Assembly (NCBI RefSeq): GCF_015711645.1
Contig: NZ_JABTEX010000002.1
Coordinates: 1,364,001-1,428,000 of the forward strand
Source: Planomonospora sp. ID82291
Lineage (GTDB): Bacteria > Actinomycetota > Actinomycetes > Streptosporangiales > Streptosporangiaceae
Length of the DNA stretch: 64,000 nucleotides
Direction: 5' to 3'
Made by a program: the position numbers and the translations under genes. Of the stretch, positions 28,024-36,345 are shown piece by piece; position 1 is the first letter of the stretch, and each line of letters starts with the position of its first letter. The notes beneath the pieces were generated by a model. It saw only the letters and a list, made by a program, of their open reading frames with translations. It was not told the origin of the DNA and did no database searches.

Positions 28024-30579
28024 GTGTGTGGATATTTAGTGCGATCTTTAACGGCCGTGTTCGTGGCCGTCCTCGTCGTCGCGACGGCGGCGGTGCCGGC
28101 CGGGGCCGGAGCCCGGCAGGACTCCCTCCCGGCCGTGGTGCCCGCGCCGACCGGATGGACGGGCGGCGAGGGATCGTTCCGGCCGGTCCGGGGCTCGCGG
28201 GTGCTGGCGGGGGAGGAGGCGAAGGAGGAGGCCGAGCGGCTCGCCGCGGACCTGCGCGAGGTGACGGGCCTGCCCGTGCCCGTGGTCGTCGGCGGGACTC
28301 CGGAGCCGGCGGCCGGTGACGTGCTCCTGACCGGGGAGAATGGTGCCGGTGTCAGCGGCGCCGAGGGCGGCGGCGGCGTCGAGGGCGGCGGGGAGAAGGC
28401 CGCGGAAGGCGGGGCCCCGCAGGCGGTCGAGGATCCGCAGCGCGCCGGGGAACCGGGGGTGACCGGGGAGCCGGAGACGGCCGGGGAGCCGGGGGCCGCC
28501 GGAACGCCGGAGGGCTACCGCATGGAGGTCGGCGCGCACGTCGAGATCGCCGCGTCCGCACCGGCCGGGCTCTTCTACGGCGGGCGCACGCTGCTCCAGC
28601 TGCTCAGGGCCGGAGGCGCGGCGCCGTACGGCACGGTCGAGGACCGGCCCGAGGCGGGCAGCCGCATGGTCGTCCTCGACGTGCAGGGCGGGTTCTGGCC
28701 CGTCGGGCGGATCGAGGACCTCGTCCGCCGGATGTCCTGGCTGAAGCTGAACACGCTCTACCTGCGGCTCTCCGGGGACGCCGCGCTCCGGTTGCACGAT
28801 CCCGCCTTCGCCGAGGCGGTCCCCGGGCTGAGGTACACCCGCTCCGACGTCGAGACGCTCCGGGCCACGGCCCGCCGCCACCACGTCACCGTGGTGCCGG
28901 AGATCGACGTGCTGGGGGACGCGGCGGCGCTGACCCCCTCCCGGCGCTGCGCCGCCGAGCGCGTGCCCGATCTGGCGGATCCCGGGGTGAGGCGGCGGCT
29001 CACCGCCGTGCTCGACGCCTTCGCGGGCTGGTTCGACGCGCCGCTCGTCGGCCTCGGCCGGATCGACGCCTGCGACGAGCCGGCGTGGCGGGAGGGGGCG
29101 GCCGAGCTGGTCGCGCACGTCGAGGCCGCGGACCGGCGGCCGGTCCTGCGGGTCCGCGACCGCGTTCCGGCGCTGGACGGCCGCCCGGTGATCCTCAACG
29201 AGGGCTCGCCGGAGACCGGGGCGATCGTGCGGAACGGGGGGTACGACGTCATCGACGCCTTCCCGGCCGCGGGCTCGTCCGGCGGGGACCTGCTGGCGTG
29301 GACTCCGGACGCCGGGGGCCTCGGCCGGGCGCTGATCGCCGACACCGCGGTCTTCGGCGACCCGGGAGCCGCCGAGGCGGTCCTGGCGGGTCCCCGCGCG
29401 GAGTTCGCCGAGCGGGCGTGGAACCGGCTCTCGCCCGCGGAGGGGTTCGCGGACAGGGTGCGCGCGGTCGGCGACGCGCCGGGCGTCTCCCGGGAGAAGC
29501 CGCCCGTCCGGGCGGAGCACCGCTACGACTTCGACGCGCCGCACGTGCCCGGGGGCGACACCCACGTCCCGGCCGCGTGGCGGGACGGGTCGCTGGTCAC
29601 GGCGGCCGACCGGGCGGGCGGCGCGCACGCGACCGCCGCCGCGGGCGGCGCGCCGCTGTTCCCGGTGCCCGGCCGGGTCGGCGGCGCGGCCCGGTTCACC
29701 GACGGCCGCCGGTTCGCGCTCGGCGCCGCGTCCAAGAGCCCGCCGTGGACGGTCTCCCTGTGGGTGCGGACGGAGGACCGGGCGCGCGGCGTCCTGCTCG
29801 GCCGTCTCGACCAGGCCGTCGTCGTCGACGGCGGCGAGGTCGCCGTCTCGGGCGCCAGGGAGTTCTCCTTCGGCCGCCGCCTCCCGCTGGACCGCTGGAC
29901 CCACCTCGTCCTGGTCGCCGAGCCCCGCGGCACCACCCTGTACGTGAACGGCCGACGGGCGGGCCGGGTGCCGGAGGTGATCGACCTGCCCACGGGGGTG
30001 ATGGGCCCCTTCGGGGGGTCCCTGGACGAGGTCGTCATGTCGGGCCGGGCGCTGACGCCCGCCCAGGTCGCGGCGGCCTACGCGGCCCGTCCGGCGGTCC
30101 CCGCCCCGGTGCCGGACCGCGGGACGGCCTCCGGGTCCGCACCGGACCGCGGGACGGCCTCCGGGTCCGCACCGGAGCGCGGGGCCGCGCCCGACCTGGC
30201 GCTGGGCCGCCCGGTGACCGCCTCGGGCGTCGAGGGCGCGGGCCTCGGCCCGGAGAAGGCCGTGGACGGGGACCCGGAGACCCGCTGGGCCTCGGCGCTG
30301 AAGGCCGACCCCCAGTGGATCGCGGTCGATCTCGGCGTGCCCCGTGACGTCGCGCGGGTGGTGCTCCGCTGGGAGCGGGCCTACGGCTCCCGCTACCGGA
30401 TCGAGGGCTCCGCCGACGGCGTCTCGTGGACGCCGATCCGCGAGGTCGCCGACGGGAACGGGGGCGTGGACGAGGTGAAGGGCCTGTCCGCCACCGCCCG
30501 GTACATCCGTGTGTACGGTGTGAAACGGGGCACCACATGGGGATATTCGCTCAGAGACCTGGCGGTGTACGGGAGGTGA
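28024..30579 (+). CDS. Secreted GH20-like protein with LamG and CBM32-type domains; active site degenerate
   Basis: 851 residues. Signal peptide at 1-31 (VRSLTAVFVAVLVVATAAVPAGA). GH20b-type N-domain, interrupted by a Gly/Glu/Pro-rich insert at about 108-162; GH20 TIM-barrel-like region to about 480; LamG/concanavalin-like domain about 545-690; short repeat linker; F5/8-type (CBM32) domain about 725-851. In beta-N-acetylhexosaminidases the catalytic pair sits in H-x-G-G-D-E; here it reads IDACDEP, keeping D351-E352 but losing the His and Gly. It may be a weak enzyme or a carbohydrate-binding protein. GTG start, TATTAT 8 bases upstream. Confidence 0.75.
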   Translation: MCGYLVRSLTAVFVAVLVVATAAVPAGAGARQDSLPAVVPAPTGWTGGEGSFRPVRGSRVLAGEEAKEEAERLAADLREVTGLPVPVVVGGTPEPAAGDVLLTGENGAGVSGAEGGGGVEGGGEKAAEGGAPQAVEDPQRAGEPGVTGEPETAGEPGAAGTPEGYRMEVGAHVEIAASAPAGLFYGGRTLLQLLRAGGAAPYGTVEDRPEAGSRMVVLDVQGGFWPVGRIEDLVRRMSWLKLNTLYLRLSGDAALRLHDPAFAEAVPGLRYTRSDVETLRATARRHHVTVVPEIDVLGDAAALTPSRRCAAERVPDLADPGVRRRLTAVLDAFAGWFDAPLVGLGRIDACDEPAWREGAAELVAHVEAADRRPVLRVRDRVPALDGRPVILNEGSPETGAIVRNGGYDVIDAFPAAGSSGGDLLAWTPDAGGLGRALIADTAVFGDPGAAEAVLAGPRAEFAERAWNRLSPAEGFADRVRAVGDAPGVSREKPPVRAEHRYDFDAPHVPGGDTHVPAAWRDGSLVTAADRAGGAHATAAAGGAPLFPVPGRVGGAARFTDGRRFALGAASKSPPWTVSLWVRTEDRARGVLLGRLDQAVVVDGGEVAVSGAREFSFGRRLPLDRWTHLVLVAEPRGTTLYVNGRRAGRVPEVIDLPTGVMGPFGGSLDEVVMSGRALTPAQVAAAYAARPAVPAPVPDRGTASGSAPDRGTASGSAPERGAAPDLALGRPVTASGVEGAGLGPEKAVDGDPETRWASALKADPQWIAVDLGVPRDVARVVLRWERAYGSRYRIEGSADGVSWTPIREVADGNGGVDEVKGLSATARYIRVYGVKRGTTWGYSLRDLAVYGR
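30115..30174 (+). repeat. 30-bp perfect in-frame tandem repeat, two copies
   Basis: Two identical 30-base units (30115-30144, 30145-30174) encode DRGTASGSAP twice in the linker between the LamG-like and CBM32-like domains; a third decayed copy starts at 30175. Confidence 0.95.
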
Positions 30580-30629
30580 GAGGGGTGGCGGGGTCCACCG
30601 CCTCTCCGGATCCGGGTACCGTTCGGTTT

Positions 30630-31556
30630 ATGGCAGCGCCGACGACAACCTCCGACGCCCCCTTTGGCCGCATGCTGACCGCCATGGTCACGCCGTTCAC
30701 CGACGACGGCGCGGTCGACTACGCGGGGGCGCAGCGACTGGCCACCTACCTGGTGGACGAGCAGCGCAATGACGGGCTCGTGGTGAGCGGTACGACGGGC
30801 GAGTCCCCGACCACCACCGACGAGGAGAAGGAGCGCCTGCTGCGCGCCGTCCTGGAGGCGGTCGGCGACCGCGCCGTCGTGGTGGCCGGAGTCGGCACCA
30901 ACGACACCCGCCACAGCGTCGGGCTGGCCCGCGCCGCCGAGCGCGCCGGGGCCCACGGCCTGCTCGTGGTGACGCCGTACTACAGCAAGCCGACGCAGGA
31001 GGGGCTCTACCGGCACTTCGCCGCGGTGGCGGACGCCACCGGCCTGCCGGTGATGCTCTACGACATCCCCGGCCGCAGCGGGGTGCCGATCCAGATCGAG
31101 ACCCTGGTCCGGCTGGCGCACCACGAGCGCATCGTCGCGGTGAAGGACGCCACGGCGGACCTGTTCGCCGGTTCGCAGGTCATGGCCTTCACCGATCTGG
31201 TCTTCTACTCGGGTGACGACACGCTGAACCTGCCGTGGCTCTCGGTCGGGGCCGCCGGGTGCGTGAGCGTCGTGGGGCACGTCGTGGGCGCCGAGCTCGC
31301 CGAGATGATCCGGCTGCACCGCCGCGGTGACGTGGCGGGTGCGCTGGAGATCCACCGCAGGCTGCTCCCGGTGGTCTCGGGCATCATGATGCAGGCCGGT
31401 GGCGCGATCATGGCCAAGGCGGCGCTGGCGCTGGTGGGGCGCCCCGCGGGCCCCCTGCGCCTGCCCCTGGTGGAGGCCACCGAGCAGCAGGTGGCGAACC
31501 TGCGCGCGGAACTCGTCGCGGGCGGCGTGAAGCTGTCCGACACGGATGCGGCATGA
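30630..31556 (+). CDS. dapA: 4-hydroxy-tetrahydrodipicolinate synthase
   Basis: Condenses pyruvate with aspartate semialdehyde, first step to lysine and diaminopimelate. 308 residues, TIM barrel: GTTGESPT (pyruvate site), VVTPYYSKPTQEGLYRHF with the catalytic Tyr, YDIPGRSG, and the Schiff-base Lys in VAVKDATADL. Start ATG 30630; TACCGT (30617-30622) ends 7 bases before it and no ribosome-binding site is visible, so the message is probably leaderless. Upstream in-frame codons lie in the GH20-like gene. Confidence 0.95.
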   Translation: MAAPTTTSDAPFGRMLTAMVTPFTDDGAVDYAGAQRLATYLVDEQRNDGLVVSGTTGESPTTTDEEKERLLRAVLEAVGDRAVVVAGVGTNDTRHSVGLARAAERAGAHGLLVVTPYYSKPTQEGLYRHFAAVADATGLPVMLYDIPGRSGVPIQIETLVRLAHHERIVAVKDATADLFAGSQVMAFTDLVFYSGDDTLNLPWLSVGAAGCVSVVGHVVGAELAEMIRLHRRGDVAGALEIHRRLLPVVSGIMMQAGGAIMAKAALALVGRPAGPLRLPLVEATEQQVANLRAELVAGGVKLSDTDAA

Positions 31557-31564
31557 GAAGGAAC

Positions 31565-31615
31565 GTCGCGACCGGAAGCGGTCGCAGCATGGTCGCGACC
31601 GGAAGCGGTCGCAGC
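31565..31615 (+). repeat. Twin 24-bp direct repeats, each a hairpin, between dapA and rnj
   Basis: Identical 24-base units at 31565-31588 and 31592-31615, three bases apart. Each folds as GCGACCG-GAAG-CGGTCGC (7-bp stem, tetraloop). They begin 9 bases after the dapA stop and lie about 125 bp before rnj. Could be a terminator pair or part of the RNase J leader. Confidence 0.85.
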
Positions 31616-31738
31616 TTGGAGGAAAAGCGGTTTGAAGCAGAGAAGACACCACGGCCCGCCGCGGTCCGGAGCGTTCGGCGAGGGAGCGGTCCCGGCGGCC
31701 CGCGGGGCGGACGACACATGTGAGAGAGGTGTGGCCGG

Positions 31739-33424
31739 ATGAGTCACCCCCATCCCGAACTCGGGCCGCCTCCGCCGCTGCCCGACGGCGCGCTGCGCAT
31801 CGTGGCGCTGGGCGGTCTCGGCGAGATCGGCCGCAACATGGCGGTGTTCGAGTTCGAAGGGCGGCTGCTGATCGTCGACTGCGGGGTGCTCTTCCCCGAG
31901 GCCGAGCAGCCGGGGATCGACCTGATCCTGCCCGACTTCGACTACATCCGGGACCGCCTGGACGACGTCGAGGCGGTCATCCTGACGCACGGTCACGAGG
32001 ACCACATCGGCGCCGTGCCGTACCTGCTGCGCGAGCGCCGCACCATTCCGGTGGTCGGCTCGAAGCTGACGCTGGCGCTGCTGGAGGCCAAGCTGACCGA
32101 GCACCGGATCCAGCCGGTCAAGGTCGAGGTGGCCGAAGAGGAGCGGCGCTCCTTCGGTCCGTTCGACTGCGAGTTCCTCGCGGTCAACCACTCGATCCCG
32201 GACGCGCTGGCGGTGGCGGTCCGCACGCCCGCGGGCATCGTCCTGCACACCGGCGACTTCCGGATGGACCAGCTGCCCAGCGACGGGCGCCTGACCGACC
32301 TGGGCGGCTTCGCCCGGCTCGGCCGCGAGGGCGTCGACCTGCTGATGTCGGACTCCACCAACGCCGAGGTGCCGGGCTTCGTCACCAGCGAGCGGGAGAT
32401 CGGCCCGGTCATCGACGAGGTGGTCCGCACCTCGGCCAAGCGGGTGATCGTGGCGAGCTTCGCCTCCCACATCCACCGGGTGCAGCAGGTCATCGACGCC
32501 GCCGAGCGGCACGGTCGCAAGGTCGCCCTCATCGGCCGCTCCATGGTGCGCAACATGGGCGTGGCGCGCGACCTGGGCTACCTGCGGATCCCGCCGGGGC
32601 TGGTCGTCGACTCCAAGGAGATCGAGGGGTGGCCGCCGGAGGAGGTGGTGCTGATCTGCACCGGTTCCCAGGGCGAGCCGATGGCGGCGCTGTCGCGCAT
32701 GGCCAACCGCGACCACCCGATCCGGGTCGCCGAGGGCGACACCGTGCTGCTGGCCTCGTCGCTGGTGCCCGGCAACGAGACCGCGGTCACCCGGGTGATC
32801 AACGGGCTGACCCGCTGGGGCGCCCGGGTGGTGCACAAGGGCAACGCCAAGGTGCACGTCTCCGGCCACGCCGCCGCGGGCGAGCTGCTGTACGTGCTCA
32901 ACCTGACCCGGCCGTCGAACTTCATGCCCGTGCACGGCGAGTGGCGGCACCTGCGGGCGCACGCCAAGCTCGCCGCGCTGACCGGCGTGCCCGACGACCA
33001 CATCGTGATCGCCGAGGACGGCGTCGTGGTGGACCTGGTCGACGGGCGCGCGCGGATCACCGGCGCGGTCCAGGCCGGCTACGTCTACGTGGACGGCACC
33101 TCGGTGGGCGACGTCACCGAGTTCGCCCTCAAGGACCGGCGGATCCTGGGCGAGGAGGGCTTCATCTCGGTCGTCATCGTGGTCGACTCCACCACCGGCA
33201 AGGTGACCGCGGGCCCGGAGATCCACGCGCGCGGCTCCGGCATCGACCCCGACCGGTTCGGCGAGGTCCTGCCGCAGCTGGAGAAGGTCCTGCAGGAGAA
33301 CGCCGCCGACGGGGTGGTCGACATCCAGCAGATCCGCCGTGTGGTCCGCAGGACCGTCGGGAGCTGGGTGAGCACCACCTACCGCCGCCGTCCGATGATC
33401 ATCCCGGTGGTCGTCGAGGTCTGA
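31739..33424 (+). CDS. rnj: Ribonuclease J
   Basis: 561-residue metallo-beta-lactamase/beta-CASP ribonuclease with 5'-3' exo- and endonuclease activity in RNA processing. Metal motif HGHEDH in ILTHGHEDHIGAVPY, motif III in LHTGDFRMDQ, beta-CASP motifs FASHIHRVQQVIDAA and SGHAAAGEL, and the VHGEWRHL motif; C-terminal domain after about 460. Follows dapA, the standard actinobacterial arrangement. ATG start with GAGAGAGG upstream. Confidence 0.97.
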   Translation: MSHPHPELGPPPPLPDGALRIVALGGLGEIGRNMAVFEFEGRLLIVDCGVLFPEAEQPGIDLILPDFDYIRDRLDDVEAVILTHGHEDHIGAVPYLLRERRTIPVVGSKLTLALLEAKLTEHRIQPVKVEVAEEERRSFGPFDCEFLAVNHSIPDALAVAVRTPAGIVLHTGDFRMDQLPSDGRLTDLGGFARLGREGVDLLMSDSTNAEVPGFVTSEREIGPVIDEVVRTSAKRVIVASFASHIHRVQQVIDAAERHGRKVALIGRSMVRNMGVARDLGYLRIPPGLVVDSKEIEGWPPEEVVLICTGSQGEPMAALSRMANRDHPIRVAEGDTVLLASSLVPGNETAVTRVINGLTRWGARVVHKGNAKVHVSGHAAAGELLYVLNLTRPSNFMPVHGEWRHLRAHAKLAALTGVPDDHIVIAEDGVVVDLVDGRARITGAVQAGYVYVDGTSVGDVTEFALKDRRILGEEGFISVVIVVDSTTGKVTAGPEIHARGSGIDPDRFGEVLPQLEKVLQENAADGVVDIQQIRRVVRRTVGSWVSTTYRRRPMIIPVVVEV

Positions 33425-33476
33425 CCGGCCATGGCGGCCCGCCGGTCGCCTCCGCTTTTCGACGACGCCCATCCTG

Positions 33477-33518
33477 ACGACGCCGCCTCCCGGTCGATGT
33501 ACCGGGGGGCGGCGTCGT
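33477..33518 (+). terminator. Terminator after rnj
   Basis: 18-bp stem (33477-33494 with 33501-33518), one G-U pair, loop CGATGT, followed by TGT. Separates RNase J from the hexuronate genes. Confidence 0.85.
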
Positions 33519-33532
33519 TGTATGCTCAAGGT

Positions 33533-33569
33533 GTTCCATATAGCGAATTTTAATTTCATGTAACAGAAC
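33533..33569 (+). promoter_or_regulatory. Paired 17-bp operators in the kduI promoter (sites A1, A2)
   Basis: GTTCCATATAGCGAATT (33533-33549) and ATTTCATGTAACAGAAC (33553-33569) fit the consensus GTTYYATGTARYRGRAC and start 20 bp apart. They lie between a candidate -10 TATGCT (33521-33526) and the AAGGAGGG ribosome-binding site, a position suited to repression. The same arrangement occurs at 35999 and 37877. Confidence 0.7.
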
Positions 33570-33580
33570 AAGGAGGGCCG

Positions 33581-34384
33581 ATGGAGGTACGGCACGCCAC
33601 GGCGCCCGACCAGATCCCGGGCGCCACCACGGACTGGCTGCGCTCACGGTTCCTGGTGGAGGACCTGTTCGCTCCCGGACAGGTGCGCCTGGTCTACTCG
33701 CACGAGGACCGGATCGTGGTGGGCGGGGCCCTGGGGCGGGCGGCGCTGCCCAACCCGGATCCGCTGCGCGCCGGGCACTTCCTGGAGCGCCGGGAGCTGG
33801 GCGCGGTCAACGTGGGGGACGGGCCGGGCACGGTGACCGTGGACGGCGTGCCGTACGAGCTGGGGCCGAAGGAGTGCCTCTACGTCGGCCGGGGGAGCCG
33901 CGAGGTGGACTTCGACGGGGCCTTCTACCTCGTCTCGACCCCCGCGCACGCCGACCATCCGACGGCGCGCAGCACCCTGGCCGACGCCGAGCCCGTACGG
34001 CTGGGCGGCCCCGAGGGCTCCAACGACCGCACCATCTACAAGCACGTCCACGCCAAGGGGCTGCAGAGCTGCCAGCTGGTGCTCGGCGTGACCGTGCTGG
34101 AGCCCGGCAGCATGTGGAACACCATGCCCTGCCACACCCACGAGCGCCGGACCGAGGTCTACTTCTACTTCGGCCTGCCGGAGGGCCAGCGGGTGATCCA
34201 CCTGATGGGCCGCCCCGACGAGACCCGCAACCTGGTGGTCGCCGACCGGCAGGCGGTCGTCTCGCCGCCCTGGTCGGTGCACTGCGGCTTCGGCACGCAC
34301 GCCTACTCCTTCGTCTGGGCCATGGGCGGAGAGAACCAGGCGTACGACGACATGGAGTCGGTCGCGATCGGCGAACTGCGCTGA
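33581..34384 (+). CDS. kduI: 5-dehydro-4-deoxy-D-glucuronate isomerase
   Basis: Converts 5-keto-4-deoxyuronate, released from pectin or glycosaminoglycan-derived unsaturated uronates, to 2,5-diketo-3-deoxygluconate. 267 residues, cupin fold, with the zinc ligands in MPCHTHERRTEVYFYF and the typical LVYSHEDRIVVGGA and GGENQAYDDMESV segments. ATG 33581 after AAGGAGGG. First gene of kduI-kduD; its stop overlaps an upstream ATG of the next gene. Confidence 0.95.
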   Translation: MEVRHATAPDQIPGATTDWLRSRFLVEDLFAPGQVRLVYSHEDRIVVGGALGRAALPNPDPLRAGHFLERRELGAVNVGDGPGTVTVDGVPYELGPKECLYVGRGSREVDFDGAFYLVSTPAHADHPTARSTLADAEPVRLGGPEGSNDRTIYKHVHAKGLQSCQLVLGVTVLEPGSMWNTMPCHTHERRTEVYFYFGLPEGQRVIHLMGRPDETRNLVVADRQAVVSPPWSVHCGFGTHAYSFVWAMGGENQAYDDMESVAIGELR

Positions 34385-34404
34385 TGGGGGCGGAGGAGGA
34401 GGGG

Positions 34405-35142
34405 ATGTTCTCGCTGGCGGGCCGGACCGCGCTCGTCACCGGGGCGCGGACCGGCATCGGCCGGGCGGTGGCGCTGGCCCTGGCCGCGGCCGGGGCCGAC
34501 CTGGTGCTGCACAACCGCGACGACGACCTCGACGAGGTCGAGGCCGAGGTGCGCGAGACCGGCCGGCAGGCCTCCCGGTGGATCCTCGACCTGTCGGACC
34601 CCGCCCGGATCCCCGAGGCGGCGGAGCGGCTGGGCCCGATCGACGTGCTCGTCAACAACGCCGGGATCATCCACCGCGCACCCGCGGCCGAGCACCCCTA
34701 CGCCGCCTTCCGCGAGGTGCTCGACGTCAACCTCGACGCCGTCTTCCTGCTCAGCCAGACGGTCGGGGCGGGCATGCTGGCCCGGGGCTCGGGGAAGATC
34801 ATCATGATCGCCTCCATGCTCTCGTTCCAGGGCGGGATCAACGTGCCCGGCTATACCGCGGCCAAGCACGGGGTCGCCGGGCTCACCCGGGCGCTGGCGT
34901 CCGAGTGGGCGGCCAGGGGGGTGCAGGTCAACGCGATCGCGCCGGGGTACATCGCGACCGCCAACACCGAGCGGCTGCGGGCGGACCCGGTGCGCGAGGC
35001 CGAGATCTCCGGGCGCATCCCCGCGGGCCGCTGGGGGAGGCCGGAGGACCTGGCGGGGGCGGCCGTCTTCCTGGCCTCCCGGGCCTCCGACTACGTCAAC
35101 GGGCACGTGCTGGCGGTCGACGGAGGCTGGTTGGCGCGCTGA
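34405..35142 (+). CDS. kduD: 2-dehydro-3-deoxy-D-gluconate 5-dehydrogenase (SDR family)
   Basis: NAD(P)-dependent reductase that takes the KduI product to 2-keto-3-deoxygluconate. 245 residues; Rossmann motif TGARTGIGRAV (TGxxxGxG), NNAG, catalytic Ser in IASMLSF and Y-x-x-x-K in GYTAAKHG. Start ATG 34405 is favoured because GGAGGAGGAGG precedes it directly; ATG 34384 (overlapping the kduI stop) is possible and adds seven residues. Substrate assignment rests on kduI adjacency. Confidence 0.92.
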   Translation: MFSLAGRTALVTGARTGIGRAVALALAAAGADLVLHNRDDDLDEVEAEVRETGRQASRWILDLSDPARIPEAAERLGPIDVLVNNAGIIHRAPAAEHPYAAFREVLDVNLDAVFLLSQTVGAGMLARGSGKIIMIASMLSFQGGINVPGYTAAKHGVAGLTRALASEWAARGVQVNAIAPGYIATANTERLRADPVREAEISGRIPAGRWGRPEDLAGAAVFLASRASDYVNGHVLAVDGGWLAR

Positions 35143-35158
35143 CCATTAGGATCGCCAC

Positions 35159-35923
35159 GTGGCCAGGGAAGGAAGTTCCATCGACAAGGCGCTGACGGTG
35201 CTGGAGGCGATCGCCGAGCACCACCGCGTCACCGACATCGCCGCCGAGACGGGGGTGTCGAAGTCGACCGTCCACCGGATCCTCCAGTCGCTGGTCGAGT
35301 GGGGGTTCGCGCGGACGGACGGGAACGGCGGGTACGAGCCCGGCCCCCGCATCCTCACCCTGGCGGGCCGGGTCATGAACCGGTTCGATCCGGCCCGCCA
35401 GGCCTCCGGCGCGCTGAGCGCCCTGCACGAGCGGATCGGCTACACCACGCACTTCGCCGTCCGCAGCGGCGACGAGGCGGTCTACGTCGCCAAGCTGGAG
35501 GGCCGCCGGCCGTACCAGATGCCCTCGCGCGTCGGGATGAGCCTGCGCCTGCACTGCACCGCCATCGGCAAGGCCGTCCTGGCCTGGCTCCCCGCGGAGG
35601 AGGTCCGCGGGATCTGCGCCCGGACCGGCCTGCCCCGGATGACCCCGGGCACGCTGACCGAGGCGGACGACCTCCTGGCCCACCTCGCCGGGGTGCGCGC
35701 CCGGGGCTACGCGCTGGACGACGCGGAGAACCATCCGGAGATCCTCTGCGTGGGCGCCCCGGTCTTCGACCACACCGGGCAGGTCCTGGGCGGCATCTCC
35801 ATCTCCGCCCTCGCGATGGACATGGACCGCGAGGGCCTGGAGCGGCTGGCCCCCGAGGTCGTCGCCACCGCGCGGGAGGTCTCGCTCGCGCTCGGCGCCC
35901 CCCGCTCCGCCGTCCGCGACTGA
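35159..35923 (+). CDS. IclR family transcriptional regulator of hexuronate genes
   Basis: 254 residues: winged helix 1-65 (SIDKALTVLEAIAEHHRVTDIAAETGVSKSTVHRILQSL) and IclR effector domain from about 78, with RLHCTAIGKAVLAW and the PVFDHTGQVLGGISISAL strand. KdgR-type IclR proteins sense keto-deoxy sugar acids. Likely binds the six 17-bp sites in the three promoters around it (inference). TAGGAT followed by exactly 6 bases and the GTG start suggests its own leaderless promoter in addition to read-through from kduID. Confidence 0.92.
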   Translation: MAREGSSIDKALTVLEAIAEHHRVTDIAAETGVSKSTVHRILQSLVEWGFARTDGNGGYEPGPRILTLAGRVMNRFDPARQASGALSALHERIGYTTHFAVRSGDEAVYVAKLEGRRPYQMPSRVGMSLRLHCTAIGKAVLAWLPAEEVRGICARTGLPRMTPGTLTEADDLLAHLAGVRARGYALDDAENHPEILCVGAPVFDHTGQVLGGISISALAMDMDREGLERLAPEVVATAREVSLALGAPRSAVRD

Positions 35924-35962
35924 TCCCGGGACATCCGGGCCCCCCTGGAGCGTTCCGCTATG

Positions 35963-35976
35963 GGCAAGCGCTTTCC
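35963..35976. promoter_or_regulatory. LacI-family-type palindrome (1)
   Basis: GGCAAGCGCTTTCC differs by one base from the common LacI-family operator GGAAAGCGCTTTCC. It lies 23 bp upstream of operator B1, in front of the tautomerase gene. Confidence 0.5.
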
Positions 35977-35998
35977 GTCGCAGCCGGGATGGCCTATT

Positions 35999-36035
35999 GT
36001 TTCATGTAGCGGGACTTAGTCTTATGTCATGCAAC
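35999..36035 (+). promoter_or_regulatory. Paired 17-bp operators in the tautomerase promoter (sites B1, B2)
   Basis: GTTTCATGTAGCGGGAC (35999-36015) and GTCTTATGTCATGCAAC (36019-36035), starting 20 bp apart as at kduI. TATTGT (35995-36000) is a candidate -10, so B1 covers the predicted transcription start. Confidence 0.7.
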
Positions 36036-36047
36036 ATGGAGGCCGAC

Positions 36048-36233
36048 ATGCCCAACATCACCGTCGAACTGCTCTCCGGACGGACCCTCGACCAGCGCCG
36101 CGAGTTCGCGGCGGCGGTGACCGAGGCCGCGGTGAACGTCCTCAAGGCCCGCCGCGAGGCGGTGCGCATCCTCTTCACGGAGATCGAGAAGTCCGACGTG
36201 GCCAACGGCGGCGTCCTGGAGTCCGACAAGTAG
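36048..36233 (+). CDS. 4-oxalocrotonate tautomerase-like protein
   Basis: 61 residues from ATG 36048 (MPNITVELLSGRTLDQRR), with GGAGG at 36038-36042. The second residue is proline, which becomes the N-terminal catalytic Pro1 after Met removal; Arg residues around RREAVRIL fit the 4-OT active site. Within the hexuronate module it may tautomerise a keto-deoxy acid (inference). An upstream in-frame ATG at 35997 would bury Pro1 and lies inside the operators, so is rejected. Confidence 0.9.
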   Translation: MPNITVELLSGRTLDQRREFAAAVTEAAVNVLKARREAVRILFTEIEKSDVANGGVLESDK

Positions 36234-36251
36234 CCGCAGGGGGCGAACGCC

Positions 36252-36287
36252 GAGGAGGGGGCCGGACGGATGTCCGGCCCCCTCCTC
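36252..36287. terminator. Bidirectional terminator
   Basis: Perfect 16-bp stem (36252-36267 with 36272-36287), loop GGAT, between the convergent tautomerase and symporter genes. Confidence 0.85.
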
Positions 36288-36345
36288 CGTGTGGTGGGGC
36301 GTCCCCGCGGGCTCAGGGTTTCCGCGGGCGCCTCCCGCCGCGCGC

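Noticed and set aside
31565-31615. CRISPR-like direct repeats
   Set aside because: Only two copies with a 3-bp spacer and internal hairpins; no spacers and no cas genes.
35997-36047. Upstream ATG start for the tautomerase
   Set aside because: It would add 17 residues, hide the catalytic proline and place coding sequence over the operator pair.
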